Positions 59,027 to 64,000 of a DNA stretch of 64,000 nt are shown here, one piece after another. The DNA lies in contig CP124529.1 in NCBI GenBank assembly GCA_029953615.1, positions 2,074,998 to 2,138,997 on the forward strand. The letters are read 5' to 3'. Source of the DNA: Pseudomonas putida. Lineage in GTDB: Bacteria; Pseudomonadota; Gammaproteobacteria; Pseudomonadales; Pseudomonadaceae. The position numbers and the translations under genes were made by a program. Numbering within the stretch: the first letter of the stretch is position 1; every line of letters starts with the position of its first letter. The notes below the pieces were generated by a model. The model did no database searches. It was not told where the DNA came from and saw only the letters and a list, made by a program, of their open reading frames with translations.

Positions 59027-59925
59027 TGGAACGCCAGCTGGAGGCTTATTGCGCACACCTGCGCAACGAGCGCCAGGTGTCCGAGCACACCCTGCTGGGC
59101 TACCGCCGCGACCTGGACAAGGTCGTCGCCTACTGCAAGGAACACGGCATTGCCGATTGGCAGGCGCTGCAGATCCAGCAGCTACGCCAGCTGATCGCCC
59201 GCCAGCACCACCACGGCCAGTCCTCGCGCAGCCTGGCGCGGCTGCTGTCGGCGGTACGTGGCCTGTACCGCTACCTGAACCGCGAAGGCCTGTGCCAGCA
59301 CGACCCGGCCAGCGGCCTGAGCGCGCCCAAGGGCGAGCGCCGGCTGCCCAAGGTGCTGGACACTGACCGCGCCCTGCAACTGCTCGATGGCGGTGTCGAC
59401 GATGACTTCATCGCCCGTCGCGACCAGGCCATTCTCGAACTGTTCTATTCGTCGGGCCTGCGCCTGTCCGAGCTGACCAACCTCGACCTTGATCACCTCG
59501 ACCTCGCCGCCGGCCTGGTGCAGGTGCTGGGCAAGGGCGGCAAGGCCCGCGTGCTGCCGGTCGGCCGCAAGGCCCGCGAGGCCTTGCAGGCCTGGTACCG
59601 CCTGCGCGGCATCGGCAACCCGCGCGACCGTGCGGTGTTCATCACCCGCCAAGGCAACCGCATCAGCCCCCGGGCCGTACAGCAGCGGGTGAAGGCGGCC
59701 GGTGAGCGCGAGCTGGGCCAGCACCTGCACCCGCACATGCTTCGCCATTCCTTCGCCAGCCACGTGCTGGAATCGTCCCAGGACCTGCGCGCCGTGCAGG
59801 AAATGCTCGGCCATGCCGACATCGGCACTACGCAGATCTACACCCACCTGGACTTCCAGCACCTGGCCGCGGTGTACGACAGCGCCCACCCTCGGGCCAA
59901 ACGCAGCAAAGGCACAGACTCATGA
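59026..59925 (+). CDS. xerC: site-specific tyrosine recombinase XerC
   Basis: A 299-residue recombinase that, with XerD, resolves chromosome dimers at dif. Catalytic residues are R146 (SGLRLSEL), K170/K173 region (GKGGKAR), H237 and R240 (HPHMLRH), H263 (LGHADIG) and the nucleophile Y272 (QIYTHLD). ATG 59026 is used; a TTG 3 bases earlier also opens the frame. It is co-transcribed with dapF, as in most gamma-proteobacteria. Confidence 0.97.
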   Translation: MERQLEAYCAHLRNERQVSEHTLLGYRRDLDKVVAYCKEHGIADWQALQIQQLRQLIARQHHHGQSSRSLARLLSAVRGLYRYLNREGLCQHDPASGLSAPKGERRLPKVLDTDRALQLLDGGVDDDFIARRDQAILELFYSSGLRLSELTNLDLDHLDLAAGLVQVLGKGGKARVLPVGRKAREALQAWYRLRGIGNPRDRAVFITRQGNRISPRAVQQRVKAAGERELGQHLHPHMLRHSFASHVLESSQDLRAVQEMLGHADIGTTQIYTHLDFQHLAAVYDSAHPRAKRSKGTDS

Positions 59926-60617
59926 GCATCAAGCTGATCACCTTCGACCTCGACGACACCCTGTGGGATACCGCGCCGGTGATTGCCAGCGCGGAAGTCG
60001 TGCTGCGCGACTGGCTCGAAGCCAACGCCCCAATCCTTGGCGGCGTGCCGGTGGAGCACCTGTTCGCCATTCGCGAACGTCTGGTACAGGCCGAACCTGG
60101 CCTGAAGCACCGCATCAGCGCCCTGCGCCGCCGAGTGCTGTTCCATGCCCTGGAGGAAGTCGGCTACAGCGAAAAGCATGCGCAGGAGCTGGCCAACGAA
60201 GGTTTCGAAGTGTTCCTGCATGCCCGCCACCAGGTGGAGATCTTTCCGGAGGTGCAGCCGGTGCTGGAGATCCTGCGCCACCGCTACACCCTGGGCGTGG
60301 TCACCAACGGCAATGCCGACGTGAGCCGGCTGGGGCTGGCGGACTATTTTCGCTTTGCCCTGTGTGCCGAGGACCTCGGCATCGGCAAGCCGGACCCGGC
60401 GCCGTTCCTGGAAGCGCTGCGCCGTGGGGATGTGGAGGCCAGCGCGGCGGTGCACATCGGTGACCACCCGGGCGATGACATCGCCGGCGCTCAGCGTGCC
60501 GGGCTGCGGGCGGTGTGGTTCAACCCGCAGGGCAAGGCCTGGGTAGGCGAGCAGGCGCCTGATGCCGAGATCCAGCGCCTTTCGCAGTTGCCCGACATCC
60601 TCGCGCGCTGGCGCTGA
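59922..60617 (+). CDS. HAD-superfamily hydrolase (YigB-like)
   Basis: A 231-residue phosphatase of the HAD superfamily with motif [11 protein letters not shown] (nucleophile D9, D11), motif II VVTNGN, motif III Lys in GIGKPDP, and motif IV GDHPGDD. The helical cap lies between motif I and II. E. coli YigB, downstream of xerC, is an FMN phosphatase; this position suggests the same. The start overlaps the xerC stop (ATGA). Confidence 0.92.
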   Translation: MSIKLITFDLDDTLWDTAPVIASAEVVLRDWLEANAPILGGVPVEHLFAIRERLVQAEPGLKHRISALRRRVLFHALEEVGYSEKHAQELANEGFEVFLHARHQVEIFPEVQPVLEILRHRYTLGVVTNGNADVSRLGLADYFRFALCAEDLGIGKPDPAPFLEALRRGDVEASAAVHIGDHPGDDIAGAQRAGLRAVWFNPQGKAWVGEQAPDAEIQRLSQLPDILARWR

Positions 60618-60649
60618 CAGGGGCTGCGCAAGGCTTAAGCCTGCGGTGA

Positions 60650-60690
60650 TCCTGTGGGAGCGGGCATGCCCGCGAAGAGGCCGGCACAGG
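60650..60690 (+). repeat. single REP unit
   Basis: gatcctgtgggagcgggcat followed by gcccgcgaagaggccgg; unlike the others in the window it has no inverted partner. Confidence 0.8.
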
Positions 60691-60711
60691 CAACACAAAA
60701 CCCAAAGGCAC

Positions 60712-60742
60712 AAAAAAGCCCGCAGCGACGGCGGGCTTTTTT
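60712..60742. terminator. bidirectional terminator between the HAD gene and sutA
   Basis: A 12-bp stem AAAAAAGCCCGC/GCGGGCTTTTTT with a 7-base loop; a T-run on one side and A-run on the other let it serve both converging genes. Confidence 0.9.
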
Positions 60743-60753
60743 CGTTCAGCCAC

Positions 60754-61083
60754 TCAGATAGGGCGGCTGCCGTACTTGTTGTCCGGTTTCTTGGGCGGAT
60801 CCGCGACCACATTGGCCTCGACTTCCTGAACCTTGCCACCGCGAGCGAGGAACTCTTCCATGGCCTTGGCCAGGGCGTCACGCTCTTTCTGCTTGGCTTC
60901 CATGCTCGGCATCTCGTCTACCGAGACTGCCGCCTTGGATTTGCCCTTGGCAACGGGTGCCGGGCTGCTGTCGTCATCGCCAGCATCTTCGGCAACGTCA
61001 TCAGTTGCCGCTTCGAGGCCTTCATCGCCCTCGTCTTCGTCGCCTACTTCGAGGTCATCATTTTCCAGATCGTCGTCGCTCAT
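60754..61083 (-). CDS. sutA: RNA polymerase-associated protein SutA
   Basis: A 109-residue, very acidic N-terminal, disordered protein with a conserved centre and tail (EAKQKERDALAKAMEEFL, RGGKVQEVEANVVADPPKKP and NKYGSRPI). These match SutA, the small Pseudomonas regulator that binds RNA polymerase and promotes transcription of ribosomal and other genes during slow growth. GAGG precedes ATG 61083. It is convergent with the HAD gene and has an unusually long upstream region (429 bases). Confidence 0.9.
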   Translation of the reverse strand: MSDDDLENDDLEVGDEDEGDEGLEAATDDVAEDAGDDDSSPAPVAKGKSKAAVSVDEMPSMEAKQKERDALAKAMEEFLARGGKVQEVEANVVADPPKKPDNKYGSRPI

Positions 61084-61272
61084 GTTCTACCTCATGACTT
61101 GCGAAAAGCAGGTTAGTTATAGACCAGTGCAGCCGTAGACCGGCAGCCACCAGTGAAAATTCAACTGGCCGTGGGTTAGGCCACTGCCCATGGGTCGGCG
61201 CTCCTGATGGGAGGCGGCACCCAGCAGGACCTGCTCCTGGCAGGACCTGACAAATCCTTTAGCCCCTGCTGG

Positions 61273-61317
61273 CCACACGCTATTGGCAAGCCTAGCAAAG
61301 GCTGGCGAAGCGTGTGG
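61273..61317 (-). other. nested inverted repeat upstream of sutA
   Basis: Outer arms CCACACGCT and AGCGTGTGG (9 bp) enclose an inner hairpin AGCCT-ttgct-AGGCT (minus strand). The stacked helices would make a compact RNA structure about 190 bases before the sutA start. Confidence 0.4.
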
Positions 61318-61469
61318 ACTACTCGTCAAACACCCTTCGGCGCGCATTCTAGCGCGCCAGCAGAAAAAGCAAAGCACCATGAATGCTCTGCGTTTTGTAA
61401 GTTTTCAGCCTAAGTCGCGAACGTGTCGGATAAACCGTTTGCCGTGCGGGAAATGCTAAAAATCTGGCA

Positions 61470-61500
61470 AAAAAATGCCCGGCAAGCCGGGCAAGTTTTT
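61470..61500 (-). terminator. terminator of glnK-amtB
   Basis: TGCCCGGC/GCCGGGCA with a 2-base loop, followed by a T7 run in the minus direction, 13 bases past the amtB stop. Confidence 0.85.
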
Positions 61501-61512
61501 ACCGCGTCGCAG

Positions 61513-62844
61513 TTACAGGTTGTAGCCGCGCTCGTTGTGCTGAGCCAGGTCGAGGCCGACCGACTCTTCTTCTTCGCTGACCCGCAGGCCCATCACCAGA
61601 TCCAGCACCTTGAGGATCACGTAGGTAACGATGGCGGTGTAGACCACGGTGAAGATCACGCCCTTGGCCTGGATCCAGACTTGGGCACCGATGTCGGTGA
61701 CCGCGCCAAAGCCACCCAGCGCTGGCGCTGCGAACACGCCAGTGAGGATCGCACCGAGGATGCCCCCGACACCGTGCACGCCGAAGGCGTCCAGCGAGTC
61801 GTCATAGCCCAGCTTGCGCTTGAGGCTGGTGGCGCAGAAGTAGCAGACCACGCCCGAGACCAGGCCGATCACCAGGGCGCCCATCGGGCCTACGGTACCG
61901 GCAGCCGGGGTGATGGCGACCAGGCCTGCGACCACACCCGAAGCGATGCCCAGGGCACTCGGTTTACCGTGGCCGATCCACTCGGCGAACATCCAGCCCA
62001 GGGCTGCGGCAGCGGTGGCGATCTGGGTCACCAGCATAGCCATGCCGGCAGTGCCGTTGGCGGCCGCGGCAGAGCCAGCATTGAAGCCGAACCAGCCGAT
62101 CCACAGCATGGCCGCGCCCATCAAGGTGTAGCCCAGGTTGTGCGGGGCCATCGGGGTGGTCGGGTAGCCCTTGCGCTTGCCCAGCACCAGGCAGCAGACC
62201 AGGCCAGCGATACCGGCATTGATGTGCACCACGGTGCCACCGGCGAAGTCCAGCACGCCCCAGTCCCACATCAGCGCACCGTCACCGCTCCAGACCATGT
62301 GCGCGATAGGCGCATAGACCAGGGTGAACCAGATGCCCATGAACACCAGCATCGCGGAGAACTTCATGCGCTCGGCGAAGGCACCGACGATCAGCGCCGG
62401 GGTGATGATGGCGAAGGTCATCTGGAAGGTGATGAATACCGCTTCAGGGAACAGCGCGGCAGCCGAGGTCAGGTTCGAGGGCGTGACGCCGCTGAGGAAC
62501 GCCTTGGAGAAGCCGCCGACGAAGGAATTGAAGTTGAGCACGCCCTTTTCCATACCGGTGGTATCGAAGGCCATGCTGTAGCCGTAGACGACCCAGAGAA
62601 TGCTCATCAGGCCAGTGATTGCAAAGCACTGCATCATCACCGACAGCACGTTCTTCGAACGCACCATGCCGCCATAGAACAGGGCCAGGCCCGGAATGGT
62701 CATGAACAGCACCAGCGCCGTTGCGGTCAGCATCCAGGCGGTGTCGCCGGAGTTCAGCGCTGGGGCAGCTTCCTCGGCCAGGGCAAGCCCGGGCATTACG
62801 AGGGACAATAGGGCTCCTAGCCCTGCGATCTTACGCAGAGTCAT
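61513..62844 (-). CDS. amtB: ammonium transporter AmtB
   Basis: A 443-residue inner-membrane ammonium channel. A cleavable signal peptide (residues 1-23) precedes eleven membrane helices. Family motifs include ALFYGGMVRSKNVLSVMMQ, the twin-His pore residues (HINAGIAGLV and AFGVHGVGG) and WIGWFGFNAGS. It is regulated by binding of the GlnK trimer. It follows glnK by 46 bases and shares its nitrogen-controlled promoter. Confidence 0.96.
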   Translation of the reverse strand: MTLRKIAGLGALLSLVMPGLALAEEAAPALNSGDTAWMLTATALVLFMTIPGLALFYGGMVRSKNVLSVMMQCFAITGLMSILWVVYGYSMAFDTTGMEKGVLNFNSFVGGFSKAFLSGVTPSNLTSAAALFPEAVFITFQMTFAIITPALIVGAFAERMKFSAMLVFMGIWFTLVYAPIAHMVWSGDGALMWDWGVLDFAGGTVVHINAGIAGLVCCLVLGKRKGYPTTPMAPHNLGYTLMGAAMLWIGWFGFNAGSAAAANGTAGMAMLVTQIATAAAALGWMFAEWIGHGKPSALGIASGVVAGLVAITPAAGTVGPMGALVIGLVSGVVCYFCATSLKRKLGYDDSLDAFGVHGVGGILGAILTGVFAAPALGGFGAVTDIGAQVWIQAKGVIFTVVYTAIVTYVILKVLDLVMGLRVSEEEESVGLDLAQHNERGYNL

Positions 62845-62890
62845 GTTGTTTTCTCCTGGGGCGTTGGGTTTGGTGAGGCTTTGTTGCTGT

Positions 62891-63433
<543 letters not shown>

Positions 63434-63478
63434 TTATGTGAATCAGTCGGGATTGGCCAGTCGCCAGCATCGAAAACA

Positions 63479-63495
63479 TGCACAATTTCGGTGCG
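63479..63495. promoter_or_regulatory. NtrC-binding site
   Basis: TGCACAATTTCGGTGCG, close to the enhancer consensus TGCACC-N5-GGTGCA, about 75 bases upstream of the sigma-54 element, a typical enhancer distance. Confidence 0.7.
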
Positions 63496-63631
63496 GTCCG
63501 ACCTGGCGCGTTGCTCGAAAAATGTGCAGTTTCAGAGGGGCGCTGCTTTCTGCAGGAGCCAGCGACGAGGCCGAATGCACATGCATGCGTGCTACACTGC
63601 CGGCCATTTCCCAGTATCAGTGGACCGCCCC

Positions 63632-63898
63632 ATGCTCGCGCCCAAAGCCCTTCTCGACGCCCTGAGCGACCAGGCCTCGCGCCTGTTCAGCAGTGATACC
63701 GCCCAGCCCCGCGCCGAACTGGAAAGCCAGTTCAAGCTGCTGATGCAAGGTGCCTTCAGCAAGCTGGACCTGGTCAGCCGCGAAGAATTCGACAGCCAGA
63801 TGGTCGTGCTGGCGCGTACCCGTGCACGCCTCGAGGCCTTGGAAAAACAGGTAGCCGAGCTGGAAGCCCGGCTTGACCCGACCCCACAGGATGAGTGA
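63632..63898 (+). CDS. ubiK: ubiquinone biosynthesis accessory factor UbiK
   Basis: An 88-residue BMFP/YqiC family protein needed for efficient aerobic ubiquinone synthesis, where it works with UbiJ. The N-terminal amphipathic helix (LLDALSDQASRLFS) and the C-terminal coiled coil (RTRARLEALEKQVAELEARL) match. It is immediately followed (0 bases) by the GGCT-like gene. Confidence 0.92.
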   Translation: MLAPKALLDALSDQASRLFSSDTAQPRAELESQFKLLMQGAFSKLDLVSREEFDSQMVVLARTRARLEALEKQVAELEARLDPTPQDE

Positions 63899-64000
63899 AT
63901 GCAGCCCTCCAGCGCTTACCCGGTATTGTTGTTTTCCTACGGCACCTTGCAGGACAAGGCCGTGCAACTGGCCAACTTCGGCCGCGAACTGAGCGGGCAG
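63899..64000 (+). CDS. gamma-glutamylcyclotransferase-like (GGCT/AIG2) protein, N-terminal part
   Basis: Only 34 codons are visible; the gene runs off the window. MQPSSAYPVLLFSYGTLQDK contains the VLLFSYGTLQ substrate loop of the GGCT/AIG2 superfamily. It starts directly after the ubiK stop, so it is probably co-transcribed. Confidence 0.75.
   Translation, partial: MQPSSAYPVLLFSYGTLQDKAVQLANFGRELSGQ

Larger units (their letters stand above)
61084..61512. other. 429-base region between amtB and sutA
   Basis: No gene is seen. The amtB terminator lies at its right end (61470-61500), and a nested inverted repeat at 61273-61317 could be part of a long sutA leader. It must contain the sutA promoter, but I see no convincing hexamer pair. 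Confidence 0.6.

Noticed and set aside
59023..59028. xerC starting at TTG 59023
   Set aside because: The ATG at 59026 gives the standard XerC N-terminus and couples to the DUF484 stop as TGATG.

Overview
This window is a chromosomal segment of a Pseudomonas, most likely of the P. putida group. The evidence is high GC, the spu/pot polyamine block next to argA and argE, the ubiI-ubiH-pepP-ygfB/zapA/6S RNA/ygfA neighbourhood, the rho-trxA-ppx-ppk and cyaY-lysA-dapF-xerC blocks, sutA, glnK-amtB and ubiK. P. putida-type REP palindromes sit at about fifteen gene borders. No prophage, transposase, CRISPR array, tRNA or recognisable defence system is visible. This is core genome, and I did not find a new multi-gene system.

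Layout. 1-8.7 kb: polyamine uptake and catabolism on the minus strand (spuB-spuC-potF-potF-potG-potH, leaving at the left edge), with a second gamma-glutamylpolyamine synthetase divergent from it. 8.8-16.4 kb: argA, argE, a CYTH triphosphatase, an Lrp-type regulator divergent from a small ACT-like protein, a lone GspE-type ATPase and a DUF2388 protein. 16.4-24 kb: glycine cleavage genes gcvT-gcvH-gcvP and an iron-type ABC importer. 24-29 kb: ygfB-pepP-ubiH-DUF4442-ubiI. 29-31.4 kb: zapB-like, zapA, 6S RNA, ygfA, a small membrane protein and an EVE protein whose 3' end is tandemly duplicated. 31.7-36.6 kb: a HlyD/ABC/permease exporter. 36.7-43.9 kb: a FliL-like protein, a quinone oxidoreductase, chaC, a ferredoxin-type reductase, ubiD, rho and trxA. 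44-50.7 kb: ppx and ppk (convergent), dedA, a sterol desaturase-like protein and elbB. 50.9-55.7 kb: a UPF0178 protein, cyaA, rnk, a DUF1289 protein and cyaY. 56-60.7 kb: lppL-lysA-dapF-DUF484-xerC-HAD. 60.7-64 kb: sutA, amtB, glnK, ubiK and the first codons of a GGCT-like gene.

How the genes work together. Several blocks connect glutamate, nitrogen and polyamine metabolism (Spu/Pot, ArgA/ArgE, GlnK/AmtB with a sigma-54 promoter and an NtrC-like site). Others serve ubiquinone synthesis (UbiI, UbiH, UbiD, UbiK) and one-carbon metabolism (glycine cleavage plus YgfA).

A striking technical feature is that five conserved genes (the distal potF, gcvT, the fused ABC exporter gene, rho and ppk) each carry exactly one extra base that breaks the frame. 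Rho and the others are complete on both sides of the break, so residual assembly or sequencing errors are more likely than five real pseudogenes. The best structural observations are the 171-bp tandem duplication at the EVE gene, whose only four differences are synonymous, a perfect 42-bp inverted repeat between ubiD and rho, and a four-REP nested palindrome near 50.8 kb.
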